A stretch of 41,832 nt of DNA from contig JACNJS010000063.1 in assembly GCA_014382445.1 (NCBI GenBank), positions 1-41,832 on the forward strand, given 5' to 3'. A program made the translations under genes and the position numbers. Source of the stretch: Bacteroidota bacterium. Lineage in GTDB: Bacteria > Bacteroidota > Bacteroidia > Bacteroidales > F082. A model generated the notes under the pieces. It searched no databases. It saw only the letters and a program-made list of their open reading frames with translations, and was not told the origin of the DNA. Positions 27,530-35,716 of this stretch are shown in pieces (positions within the stretch are counted from its first letter, which is position 1; each line of letters begins with the position of its first letter).

Positions 27530-27606
27530 TTATTGGTCAAAGTTTGAAGTTTGGAGTTGAATTATTCACACTAAACTTGTAACTCCACACTCAACACTTA
27601 GAGCTG

Positions 27607-27688
27607 TGGGGAGAGGAGGATTCGAACCTCCGAAGGCTGAGCCAACAGATTTACAGTCTGCCCCGTTTGACCGCTTCGGTATCTCCCC
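27607..27688 (-). tRNA. tRNA-Tyr (GTA anticodon)
   Basis: An 82-base class II cloverleaf. Acceptor GGGGAGA pairs with TCTCCCC, the anticodon GTA lies in loop CTGTAAA, and a long variable arm GTTGGCTCAGCC follows. The discriminator is A and CCA is not encoded. Confidence 0.97.
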
Positions 27689-27713
27689 TGAACTTCAATA
27701 TTTTAAAGAACTG

Positions 27714-27787
27714 AGCCAGCAGAGGGATTCGAACCCACGGCCTGCTGATTACAAATCAGCTGCTCTGACCAACTGAGCTATGCTGGC
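27714..27787 (-). tRNA. tRNA-Thr (TGT anticodon)
   Basis: A 74-base cloverleaf. Acceptor GCCAGCA with TGCTGGC, D-arm GCTCAGTTGGTCAGAGC, anticodon stem GCTGA/TCAGC with loop TTTGTAA (anticodon TGT), T-loop GGTTCGAATCC. CCA is not encoded. It is the first gene of the tRNA-tuf unit. Confidence 0.95.
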
Positions 27788-27864
27788 AACTACCATTTTC
27801 AAATGATTTTTACTCATAATGCCTGCAAAGGCCTGTAAAAACAACACTTTCAGAACGTTAATCC

Positions 27865-27898
27865 ACAAAAAAGCAGACCCCTGTTTAAAAAGGTCTGC
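27865..27898 (-). terminator. Rho-independent terminator after hpf
   Basis: On the minus strand GCAGACC (27898-27892) pairs with GGTCTGC (27879-27873) around a 12-base loop, followed by a run of six T. It lies about 55 bases after the hpf stop and ends the rpsU-xer-hpf unit before the tRNA cluster. Confidence 0.8.
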
Positions 27899-27950
27899 AA
27901 AAATATATACTTTACACGTAATAACCAAAGAAATTATAAAAAAAACCTAT

Positions 27951-28247
27951 TTATTTTTTAAATTTTCTTTTGTGTTTCTCGAGTTGTTTCTTTAATGCAC
28001 TAAGAGCCGTATCGGTGGCTTCTTCAAAAGTGCTGCTTTGTTTTTTAGCATAAAGGTCATAACCAGGAATTTGAATCCTGATTTCCGCAATCTTGTTCTC
28101 TTTGGTTTCCGCTTTATCTAACTTAAGCGTAATATCCGAACCAATTACCCCTTCATACAACCCAGAAAGTTTTCCTACTTTCTTTTCAATAAATTGCTCT
28201 AATTTATTGTCGGTCTTAAAATGAACTGCGTTGATGTTTACTTTCAT
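27951..28247 (-). CDS. hpf: Ribosome hibernation factor, short HPF/RaiA type
   Basis: A 98-residue beta-alpha-beta-beta-beta-alpha protein that binds the small-subunit decoding region in stationary phase. VNINAVHFKTDNKLEQFIEKKVGKL at the start and a basic C-terminal helix EEATDTALSALKKQLEKHKRK are typical. There is no long C-terminal dimerisation domain, so it is the short form. It starts three bases after the recombinase gene and is co-transcribed with it. Confidence 0.93.
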   Translation of the reverse strand: MKVNINAVHFKTDNKLEQFIEKKVGKLSGLYEGVIGSDITLKLDKAETKENKIAEIRIQIPGYDLYAKKQSSTFEEATDTALSALKKQLEKHKRKFKK

Positions 28248-28250
28248 ATA

Positions 28251-29147
28251 CTAACCTCCTTTATTTAATTTTGCCCTGGGATGGGCTTTACTATATACTT
28301 TTTTTAACTGTTCAATTGTATTGTGTGTATAAATTTGTGTTGCTGTTAAGTTTGAGTGCCCTAGAATTTCTTTAATAGTGTTAAGGTCGGCCCCATTGTT
28401 CAGCATATGAGTTGCGAATGAATGTCGAAGTAAGTGGGGGCTTTTTACCGATCCTGTTAAAGATGATAACTCCTTGTTAATAATACAATAAATTAGTTTG
28501 GGATATGCCTTTGCTCCTTTATTAGTAACAATAAGATAATCGTTAAGATTTCCAAATTGTTTTTCCTTATTGTTGATGTAGTTAATAATACTTTCTATCA
28601 GTTTTTGAGATAACGGTATAATTCGTTGCTTATTTCGTTTTCCGTGTACTTTTATTGTGTTGATGGAAAAATCAATTGATTTAACGGTAAGAGATACTAG
28701 CTCGCTTCTTCGCATCCCTGTTGAATATAATAATTCAACCACAAGCATGTTTCGTAATTTTGTGAATTCCTGTTCTTCAACATTGCTATCCAGAAACGTA
28801 TTTAGTTGCTCTTCGTTGAAATAAACAGGTAAGCGTTGAGGTGTGTTAACAGACACTATGTGTCGAGCAGGGTTTTCACTTAAAACCGATATCTTAATCA
28901 GATAATTATAGTATGACTTAAGGGTACTCATCTTTCGGTTTACTGACTTGCCGGATAAACCACTATCAATCATATACACAACCCATGAACGTATCATTTC
29001 CTGACTTGCATCAACAGGATTGTCAATCTCAAATTCGTGGTTAAGAAATGTTGTAAATAATGCAAGATCGGTTTTGTAGGCTTTCACGGTATGTGATGAA
29101 TACCTTTTTTCTATGGCGATATAATCTATAAAGCTATCTATTGTCAT
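28251..29147 (-). CDS. Tyrosine recombinase, XerC/XerD type
   Basis: A 298-residue recombinase. The N-terminal SAM-like core-binding domain (1-90) is followed by the catalytic domain with R146 (GMRRSEL), K170, H238-xx-R241 (HLLRHSFATHML), H264 (LGHSN) and the nucleophile Y273 (IYTH). Its length and its place between rpsU and hpf match the conserved Xer protein of Bacteroidota that resolves chromosome dimers. No neighbouring attachment sites or cargo suggest an integrase role. XerC versus XerD cannot be decided by eye. Confidence 0.92.
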   Translation of the reverse strand: MTIDSFIDYIAIEKRYSSHTVKAYKTDLALFTTFLNHEFEIDNPVDASQEMIRSWVVYMIDSGLSGKSVNRKMSTLKSYYNYLIKISVLSENPARHIVSVNTPQRLPVYFNEEQLNTFLDSNVEEQEFTKLRNMLVVELLYSTGMRRSELVSLTVKSIDFSINTIKVHGKRNKQRIIPLSQKLIESIINYINNKEKQFGNLNDYLIVTNKGAKAYPKLIYCIINKELSSLTGSVKSPHLLRHSFATHMLNNGADLNTIKEILGHSNLTATQIYTHNTIEQLKKVYSKAHPRAKLNKGG

Positions 29148-29245
29148 TCAATATAACAAAAAAAAGAAGAAACTCTGTTTTCAAAAGTACTAAAAAATAC
29201 TTCAAAAACCTAATTTCTTCTTAACTATTTCCCTTTATGGACTTA

Positions 29246-29440
29246 TTAGCCCATTTCAGTTTGACGAAGCCCCTGAATGTAAATCGCTTTGAGTTTCTGT
29301 TCTCTTTTAACCACTGATGGTTTTTCGAATTTTTGACGAGCGCGCAATTCTCTCAGTGCACCAGTTTTCTCAAATTTACGTTTGAATCTCTTCAGAGCCC
29401 TGTCGATATTCTCACCTTCTTTTACCGGAATGATGATCAT
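29246..29440 (-). CDS. rpsU: Ribosomal protein bS21
   Basis: A 64-residue protein starting MIIIPVKEGENIDRALKRFK, with the basic KRKFEKTGALRELRARQKF segment typical of bS21. A longer frame reaches back to 29521, but the promoter match at 29489-29516 lies inside it, so the ATG at 29440 is preferred. In some Bacteroidota, bS21 is linked to anti-Shine-Dalgarno sequestration; that is not testable here. It is first in the rpsU-xer-hpf unit. Confidence 0.93.
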   Translation of the reverse strand: MIIIPVKEGENIDRALKRFKRKFEKTGALRELRARQKFEKPSVVKREQKLKAIYIQGLRQTEMG

Positions 29441-29488
29441 ATTATACCTACTTTCTTTTGTTAAATTAATAATTAGTTTAAGGGACGG

Positions 29489-29516
29489 CAAAAGTACATA
29501 ATTTTTTATTAAACAA
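29489..29516 (-). promoter_or_regulatory. Promoter of rpsU-xer-hpf
   Basis: On the minus strand TACTTTTG (29496-29489) is a perfect TAnnTTTG box, with TTG at 29516-29514, 17 bases upstream; a second TTG lies six bases further. It predicts a leader of roughly 45 bases. Confidence 0.6.
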
Positions 29517-29660
29517 CACAAGTAAAAGGATTATTTTTTGTAAATGCTTTGGATAAAAAGGGGATTGGGGATAAGGGGATTAGGTATAAGGGTTGTATTT
29601 TTAATTTCGCATTGATGATACAAATTCATTTTCTTTTTCAAAACGGGATATATTCAAGGC

Positions 29661-29779
29661 TAAATATTCAAATTATATCCGGCTTTGATTAATTGCTTAC
29701 GAATTACCTCGAAATCAGGTACAGAATCCTCAAGTGACAACACATTTAATACTGATCCTTTTACTATTTTATTGTTTAT
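29661..29779 (-). pseudogene. Receiver-domain fragment
   Basis: Minus-strand translation reads KGSVLNVLSLEDSVPDF, then EVIRKQLIKAGYNLNI and a stop (TAG at 29661). This is the start of a response-regulator receiver domain (beta1 with the acidic pair, then helix 1), of the type at the N-terminus of PAS/histidine-kinase hybrids. Everything after beta2, including the phospho-Asp, is gone and there is no start codon. It is a remnant only. Confidence 0.65.
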
Positions 29780-29854
29780 ATGTAACTAATCAGTGTAACG
29801 AAATCCTAGTACTATGGAGTTTATAAACAATTTTTCCTTTGTGTTATCTTTGTG

Positions 29855-30068
29855 AAATCCTCCGTGTTCAGATGCCCAGCGCCGGTAAATTATATCTTTA
29901 TCGAATCCAACCCTGGTATAGATTTCAGCCCGATGTAATGCTTCGTGCATATATTATTAATATCAAATTGTATTATTGCGAAAATAAAAACAGCCAGAGA
30001 ACTGTTGCGTATATGGCATATTTTCTAATTTTAAGTTGATCTTTGTAAGGATTTGCTATTGTTTTCAT
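29855..30068 (-). pseudogene. Remnant of DUF3365-type membrane sensor
   Basis: From an ATG at 30068 the translation MKTIANPYKDQLKIRKYAIY then ATVLWLFLFS shows a cytoplasmic start and a first membrane helix before a stop. In another frame it continues EALHRAEIYTRVGFDKDIIY then RRWASEHGG, which matches the DUF3365 sensor domain (KDxxYRRWA..HGG). The frames no longer join and the rest of the protein is missing. The break falls at a CACGGAGGATTTCACAAAG motif common in Bacteroidota intergenic DNA. It is probably the front end of a lost histidine kinase. Confidence 0.6.
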
Positions 30069-30150
30069 AAAATTTTACTCTGATTAATATTCTATTGGAT
30101 TACGCAGATATTTTATATTAACCCGTAAACTATGCTTAATCGCTCCATCG

Positions 30151-31104
30151 CTATTTTTTTTCCAGTTCTTCGATTTTATCTCTCAGCTCTTTAATCCGGA
30201 ACTCTCTATTAATAAAAACTTTATTAAACCGTTCAAGCTCATCATTTTTATTCTCAAGCTGTTTATTTATTTCGAATAAATCATTTATTAATTTCTGGTT
30301 TTGCTGATTCAGTATAAATTTATCGATTGCATTATAAATGGCATATGGAAGTTGAACAAGATAATCGTTACGCTTTACAATATAATCATAAGCTCCAAGA
30401 TGAATTGATGCAACGGCATGTAACTCGTCGCCTTTTCCAGTAACAACAATGACTGGCAGTTTGATTTTTTTGACTTTCATCATCTTTAAAAATTCAAGTG
30501 CATTCATATCGTCCATGCGCAAATCGATAAGAATTAAATCGAATTCAGAGCCGCTTTGCAATAAATCAAACGCCTTGGTAGCGGTTTCAACACCTTGTAC
30601 TGTTATAGGTTTGGCATAATTCCTTAAATGTTCAATGGTTAAGTCAATGTCAATCTTACTTTTTTCGACGTATAAAACGCGACGAGAATTTGCACCCAAT
30701 CGGATAGAATTAAACTTTTTCGATTTAAATTCTTCTATAATTTGTTGCATTAAAGCAGGCAGAATTGTTATATAATTACCGGCTTTGCTAATGTACGATG
30801 CAGCACCTATTCTTAAAGCACTTATAACCAAATCTTCGTCACCACTGCCGGTAATCATAATCATGGGCACGCTCGGTAATACAAGAACTAATTCTTTTAA
30901 AATATCAATGCCATCAATATCGGGTAGTTTATTGTCGAGTAGTATTAAATCGTATTTATTTTGCCCAACCATTCGCAAACACTCAGCTCCTGTTCCTGCA
31001 ATTTCAATCGAAAATTCTTGCGCAAATTCCTGAAAATGATTTATTAACAAATCAACATCAACAGGGTTGTCTTCGAGATATAGAATTGAATATTTAGCAT
31101 CCAT
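30151..31104 (-). CDS. Double receiver-domain protein with C-terminal coiled coil
   Basis: A 317-residue protein. REC1 (about 5-125) has E11-D12 and phospho-acceptor D57 (LILLDNKLPDIDG). REC2 (about 142-262) keeps D194 (LILIDLRMDD), but its acidic pocket is E147-K148 rather than two acids, so its phosphorylation or metal binding may be altered. Residues 265-317 are a charged coiled coil with no output domain. It is the last gene of the stressosome/kinase operon, 8 bases after the single-REC gene. It probably acts as a phosphate sink or scaffold. The same REC pair architecture heads the kinase at 33009-34664. Confidence 0.88.
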   Translation of the reverse strand: MDAKYSILYLEDNPVDVDLLINHFQEFAQEFSIEIAGTGAECLRMVGQNKYDLILLDNKLPDIDGIDILKELVLVLPSVPMIMITGSGDEDLVISALRIGAASYISKAGNYITILPALMQQIIEEFKSKKFNSIRLGANSRRVLYVEKSKIDIDLTIEHLRNYAKPITVQGVETATKAFDLLQSGSEFDLILIDLRMDDMNALEFLKMMKVKKIKLPVIVVTGKGDELHAVASIHLGAYDYIVKRNDYLVQLPYAIYNAIDKFILNQQNQKLINDLFEINKQLENKNDELERFNKVFINREFRIKELRDKIEELEKK

Positions 31105-31112
31105 AATAGTAT

Positions 31113-31553
31113 TTATTTAAATGGTGATTTATTTGTCGTTAACCAAAAGCTTTTAATGTTGTTGGCAACTTCGATAAAAGCCCGGCTATCGACAGGTTTT
31201 ATTAAGTATGAATTAGCACCAATTTTATAGGCTCTGTCAATATCTTCATCGCCTGATGAAGTGGTTAAAATGATTACCGGTATTTTTTTCCATACCTCAT
31301 CATCGCGAATGTATTTTAATACATCTAAGCCATCCACTTTAGGAAGTTTCAAATCTAAGAGTACCAGGCAGGGGAAATTTAACATGCTATTATCGCGATG
31401 ATTTTCTATGTAAACTATAGCTTCTTCGCCATCGCGGCAAATATCGAAGATATTATCCAATTGAATTTCTTTAAATCCCTCAAGAGTCATGTCTAAATCC
31501 ATAGGATTATCTTCTACGATAAGAATGGGACGATTTGGTAAGTTTGAGTTCAT
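31113..31553 (-). CDS. Single-domain response regulator (Rcp1-like)
   Basis: A 146-residue stand-alone receiver: E14-D15 acidic pocket, phospho-acceptor D67 (LVLLDLKLPKVDG), switch T97/T98 and K119-P120. The extended loop before beta3 (YIENHRDNSMLNFP) resembles the Rcp1/CheY-like regulators that partner phytochrome and hybrid kinases. There is no output domain, so it most likely shuttles phosphate from the kinases just upstream. All key residues are present. Confidence 0.9.
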   Translation of the reverse strand: MNSNLPNRPILIVEDNPMDLDMTLEGFKEIQLDNIFDICRDGEEAIVYIENHRDNSMLNFPCLVLLDLKLPKVDGLDVLKYIRDDEVWKKIPVIILTTSSGDEDIDRAYKIGANSYLIKPVDSRAFIEVANNIKSFWLTTNKSPFK

Positions 31554-31571
31554 AATTATTTGTATTTTTCA

Positions 31572-31627
31572 TTGTAACTATTCAGCATGTGATAATAAAT
31601 TGTATTGTGCTCAATGTGAGTAATATA
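31572..31627. repeat. 56-bp 3' element, copy 2
   Basis: Near-copy of 10071-10126 (TTGTAACTATTCAGCATGTG...CTCAATGTGAGTAATATA). It lies directly after the in-frame-corrected stop of the histidine kinase (31630) and before the response regulator gene, so it is inside the operon transcript. CTCA/TGAG gives a small hairpin. Confidence 0.75.
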
Positions 31628-31629
31628 GT

Positions 31630-33004
31630 TTATTTAACCGGTAAGGTAAAAAAGAATGAAGCTCCTTTTCCGGGTTCCGATTCGGCCCATATCTTACCAT
31701 TCTGTTTTGCAATAATTTTTTTTTACAATTGCCAATCCTGCACCTGTACCTTCAAAATCTTCGTTACGAACCAGTCGGTGAAAAAGCTCGAACATACGGT
31801 TGTGATATTTCATATCGAAACCAATACCATTATCGGTAACTTTAAAAAATAATTCTGTGCCCCGAATTTCTGCAAAAATTGTTATTTCAGGATTATGAGT
31901 CTTTGACGAATACTTAAAGGCATTATCAACCAAATTAGAAATAATATGTATCAAACCATTTTCCCATGTTTTAATTATTATTCCGGTCACATTGAGTTTT
32001 AAATTAATCTCATTTTCTTCAATAATTTTTTGTCTTTGTCTGATAATATTTTCGAGGAGCAGTTCAATACTAACATCCTGTACCTGTACAGTTTCTGTTT
32101 CGAGTTTTGAATAACTCAATAAATCTTCGATAAGTGCATCGAGCTGTTTAGAGGCCACATGAATTTGATTTACACAAAAAACTCCTCTTTCGCTCAGGTT
32201 TTCAATGTGCTTTCTGAACAGTTCCTGCGCATATCCGGTTATTCCCCTGAGTGGTGCTTTCAAATCATGAGAAACAGTATAGTTGAAAGATTTTAATTCG
32301 GAATTTTTTTCATTCAACTGATTCATGGCATTTTTAAGATTTTTGTTTAAATTGTCAAGTTCGATATTTTTTTGAGCCATTTCGTTATTTAATACTACAA
32401 TACCGCTGTTAGTTTCGATTAACTCATTATTTACAACCTCCAACTTGCTATTGCTTTGGTTTAGCTCTTCTAAAACAGAAAGTAAATCTTTGTTTTGATT
32501 TTCCAATTCCGAAACAAGTGCATCTTTAAATGTAATTTTATCAGTTTTTATTTCTGCTTTGAGCTTGTTAAATGCCTCAGTACTTAGTTTATTGATAAGA
32601 GAAGTGTATTTTATCAGACGAACAGTCGTGCCTTTACCCAGTTCAGTATCAATATAAAACTCGTTCATCAGGCTTCGTGCTCCTTTTATACCAACTCCCA
32701 ATCCTGTGCGCGAAATATATTTCCCATCGAGTATTTTATTTAAATCTTTAATCCCCGGGCCCTCATCGACAGAAATTATTTCTATTCCACATTTATTGTT
32801 TTTTTCGATATAATTAAAACTAATTGTTCCTCTATTGGCATACTCGTAAATATTACGGGCAATTTCGGAAACTGATGTAGTAATTCTTACCTGATCAGTT
32901 GTGGAAAAGCCTAACTTATCGCAAATAAATCTACAGCTTTTACGAATTTCAACAAGATTCTCTTCGTTAAACACCTCAATAGTTAAAATATTTTCGCTTT
33001 CCAT
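31630..33004 (-). CDS. RsbT-like ATPase domain fused to histidine kinase (3' frameshift)
   Basis: Numbering from the ATG at 33004 (four bases after the preceding stop; an upstream ATG would overlap that gene). Residues 5-130 are an RsbT-like GHKL domain (SVSEIARNIYEYANRG, VDEGPGI, GLGVGIKGARSL). A long coiled coil follows (about 135-240), then HisKA with H246 (SHDLKAPLRG) and HATPase_c (N-box NLVDNAFKYSS, DNGIGF, GTGAGLAIV). The uncorrected frame ends at 31694. A run of nine A at 31716-31724 shifts the frame. With eight A it would continue KKIIAKQNGKIW...FFFTLPVK to a stop at 31630, the normal kinase C-terminus. The loss only affects the last strand and helix of the ATPase fold. Confidence 0.88.
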
Positions 33005-33008
33005 TTTG

Positions 33009-34664
33009 CTAACTTTTAGTTTCGACAGGCAATGTAATTGTAAACACAGAACCTTTACCGGGTTCTGAAACAAAGCTTAAATCCGCTTTTATAAGACTAA
33101 GTAATTCTTTCGATAAAATTAATCCTAAACCTGTACCCGGCTCATTATTCGTTCCTTTGTTTGATGTAAATTTATCTATTCTAAATATATTCTCCGATTC
33201 CGTTTTTGCCATGCCGATACCGTTATCAGTAACTTCAATATGTACTGATTTATTTATAATATTGGCTGATATTCTAACTGCTCCATCCGGGTGTGTAAAT
33301 TTAATGGCATTAGATATCAGGTTTCTAAGTGCGGTAAAAACAATATTTTCATCCATATCAATTTCAATAGTCTCAGGGCAAGATAATTCCAAGCTAATAT
33401 TTTTGTTTATTGCTGCCGGATTATACAGATTAATTATTTTAGTACACAAAGCATATATATTGACATTTTTATAATTTACAGTTACATTTCCCTTTTGAGT
33501 TTTACTCCATTCCAATAAATTCTGCAATAAATTATATACGTTTTGAGTAGTATTTCTTGCCAGGATTAAATGATTTTCGAGTGCAATCCTGTCGTAGGTT
33601 TTTATGTTTTGAATAATAATATCCAGTACAGCCTGAAGGCTTCCAAATGGGCCGCGCAAATCGTGTGCAAGCAATGAAAAAAATTGATCCTTTATTTGAT
33701 TGATATTTCTTAATTCTGCAGCTTGTTGTTTTAAAAGCTTTTCGGTGCTTTCGTACTCGTTTATTTCTTGATTTAAACGATTGGTAGTTTCAATAAGTCT
33801 ATTATCAAGTTTTCGCGACAATTCTGTTAAATCGTCCAGGTGTCTTTTATGAATATTTATATTTTGGAATCTAAAAAGCGCATTTTCAATCACATAAGGT
33901 AATTGCGATAGATACAAATCATTTTTTGTAATATAATCGAATGCACCCAGTTTTATTGAATCGATAACGAACTGTTCGCTGCCCTTACCGGTTACAATTA
34001 CAAATGGAATTTCAATGCCCATTTTATTTACGGTTTTCATTAAGTCCAGCGCAGTGGAATCTAATAATTGCAAATCGCATAAAACCAAGTCTATCGTATT
34101 TTCCTTTTTTAATAGTTTTATTGCCGCTGTGGCAGAGTTTACATCCGTTATTATAATATGCTTGGCATGCTCTTTAAAATGAGTAATCAGTAAATCAACA
34201 TCGTAATCGCTATCTTCCACATAAAGCACAGATACAGGCTGCTGTTTAGAGCTTGTCAATAAGTTAGCCGATTTATCAGTAGCATTACATAATTCCCTAA
34301 TTACAACAGGAAGCTCTTGCAAGTAGTCTCCTTTTTTTTGGATATAATGATTTGCACCTGATTTTAAGCTTTGAAGTATAAGGCTTTCATCGCCAAAACC
34401 TGTTAGCAAGATAATTGGGATATTATTTTTAGCAAGGCGAAGTTTTTTTATTATTTCAACCCCATCAATATCGGGTAATTTATAATCCAGTATAAGTATA
34501 TTGAACTCTTGCTCATCTAATAATTTAAAAACATCGTTTCCGGTTTCGACAATTGTAAGTTCAAATCCCTGCGTTTCTTCTTTAAAAAAAGTACGGGTTA
34601 AGTCAATATCCAATGGATTGTCTTCGGCATATAGAATTTTAATTGGTTTATTTATAAGATTCAT
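33009..34664 (-). CDS. REC-REC-histidine kinase
   Basis: A 551-residue soluble protein. REC1 (about 8-128) has D60 as phospho-acceptor with E14-D15. REC2 (about 145-265) has D197 with E150-D151. A coiled coil (270-320) leads to HisKA H334 (AHDLRGPFGS) and a complete HATPase_c (NLISNAIKFTHP, DNGIGM, GTGLGL). There are no membrane helices, so signals must come from protein partners, plausibly the stressosome encoded upstream. It is separated from the phosphatase gene by the transposase insertion and is four bases before the next kinase. Confidence 0.9.
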   Translation of the reverse strand: MNLINKPIKILYAEDNPLDIDLTRTFFKEETQGFELTIVETGNDVFKLLDEQEFNILILDYKLPDIDGVEIIKKLRLAKNNIPIILLTGFGDESLILQSLKSGANHYIQKKGDYLQELPVVIRELCNATDKSANLLTSSKQQPVSVLYVEDSDYDVDLLITHFKEHAKHIIITDVNSATAAIKLLKKENTIDLVLCDLQLLDSTALDLMKTVNKMGIEIPFVIVTGKGSEQFVIDSIKLGAFDYITKNDLYLSQLPYVIENALFRFQNINIHKRHLDDLTELSRKLDNRLIETTNRLNQEINEYESTEKLLKQQAAELRNINQIKDQFFSLLAHDLRGPFGSLQAVLDIIIQNIKTYDRIALENHLILARNTTQNVYNLLQNLLEWSKTQKGNVTVNYKNVNIYALCTKIINLYNPAAINKNISLELSCPETIEIDMDENIVFTALRNLISNAIKFTHPDGAVRISANIINKSVHIEVTDNGIGMAKTESENIFRIDKFTSNKGTNNEPGTGLGLILSKELLSLIKADLSFVSEPGKGSVFTITLPVETKS

Positions 34665-34726
34665 AACAGTTTTGTTAAATTATTGATTTTTGAGTTTCAT
34701 TAATATTTTCAATTGTTTATTGATGA

Positions 34727-34965
34727 ATGACATTTTTTTATATGTTTGGGCTAAAGCCCGATTTTTTGTTATTTATTTATTCAACGCCATAAATGGCGTT
34801 GCTAATTATTTTGTTTTTTATCTTTCAACGCCTAAATGGTCCCGCACGTGCGGGACTAATTATTTCGTTCTTTTATTTTCGATGCCATAAATGGTGCTGC
34901 TAATTATCTTGTTCTTTTATTTACAACGCCATAAATGGTTCAGCACGTGCGGGACTAATTATTTT
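34727..34965. repeat. REP-like palindrome array A
   Basis: A 239-bp array of short palindromes spaced 30-50 bases apart: GGGCTAAAGCCC, CAACGCCATAAATGGCGTTG (34782-34801), GTCCCGCACGTGCGGGAC (34839-34856), an imperfect GATGCCATAAATGGTGCTG, and an imperfect TCAGCACGTGCGGGAC. AATTATTTTGTTCTTTTATTT-type spacers separate them. The whole array is repeated almost base for base at 35479-35716. Confidence 0.9.
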
Positions 34966-35053
34966 GCATAACATCAGATTATCATTAGGCACGACATTTA
35001 TGTCGTGCACCAAATTCGATGAACACAAAACGGGCTTTAGCCCAAACCTCGAA
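34966..35053. repeat. Palindromes at the transposase 3' side
   Basis: Contains GCACGACATTTATGTCGTGC (perfect stem) and GGGCTTTAGCCC, between array A and the transposase stop. These are different palindromes from those in the arrays and may be the element's right-end recognition hairpins. Confidence 0.65.
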
Positions 35054-35485
35054 TTAATGTTTAACAATTTCAAATCCATAACGCTCAATAAATTTATCAT
35101 ATTCTTGTTGAAATGTAATCTTTTTATGATGTTCTTCCTGATTAGCAATGTACTGCCTAACGGTTTCTATTTTATCATCTCCAACTCCTACAGCCAAATA
35201 TTCATCTTGCCATTCAAATTTTTGTTTAATTAATTTATTCTTATTTATCCAATGTGATGATTCGCCCTTTATTAATTGTGCTGTTTTCCCTATGCTTAAA
35301 TCATCATTTAATGAAACAAGACAATGTACATGGTCTGAATATCCGTTTATAAAATCAATAAATATGTTTTTTCGTGCATTTTCACGAATATGATTAAATA
35401 CTTCAAACCTGATATCCGCAGATAATAAGGGTTTCCTGTTCTTGGTTGACCATACGTAATGGACGTAAACTTTTATGTATGACAT
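35054..35485 (-). CDS. REP-associated Y1 transposase (IS200/IS605 TnpA-like)
   Basis: A 143-residue HUH single-strand transposase. H52-V-H54 (DHVHCLVSL) binds the metal, and Y112 (VRQYIANQEEHH) with Q116 is the nucleophile helix. No TnpB is present. Flanking palindrome arrays mark it as a RAYT-type domesticated or REP-mobilising enzyme rather than a plain IS200. The ATG at 35485 lies inside the first bases of array B, so array and gene are joined. It sits in a stress-signalling operon on the same strand. The catalytic residues look intact. Confidence 0.9.
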   Translation of the reverse strand: MSYIKVYVHYVWSTKNRKPLLSADIRFEVFNHIRENARKNIFIDFINGYSDHVHCLVSLNDDLSIGKTAQLIKGESSHWINKNKLIKQKFEWQDEYLAVGVGDDKIETVRQYIANQEEHHKKITFQQEYDKFIERYGFEIVKH

Positions 35486-35716
35486 TTTTTTATATGTTTG
35501 GGCTAAAGCCCGATTTTTTGTTATTTATTTTTCAACGCCATAAATGGCGTTGCTAATTATTTTGTTTTTTATCTTTCAACGCCTAAATGGTCCCGCACGT
35601 GCGGGACTAATTATTTCGTTCTTTTATTTTCGATGCCATAAATGGTGCTGCTAATTATCTTGTTCTTTTATTTACAACGTCATAAATGGTTCCGCACGTG
35701 CGGGACTAATTATTTT
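35479..35716. repeat. REP-like palindrome array B
   Basis: A 238-bp copy of array A with only a few differences visible: one missing base in the first spacer, CAACGTCATAAATGG for CAACGCCATAAATGG, and TTCCGCACG for TTCAGCACG, which restores a perfect palindrome GTTCCGCACGTGCGGGAC-like arm. It ends at the stop codon of the phosphatase gene. Confidence 0.9.

Larger units (their letters stand above)
34727..35716. mobile_element. RAYT element with flanking REP arrays
   Basis: The 990-bp unit consists of array A, terminal palindromes, the transposase gene and array B. It fills almost the whole gap between the phosphatase stop (35717) and the REC-REC-kinase start (34664). Duplicated arrays on both sides suggest either transposition into an existing array or duplication of the array with the gene. 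Confidence 0.75.

Noticed and set aside
28251-29147. Xer recombinase as the integrase of the accessory island
   Set aside because: It sits in the conserved rpsU-hpf context 19 kb away, with no attachment-site repeats beside it.
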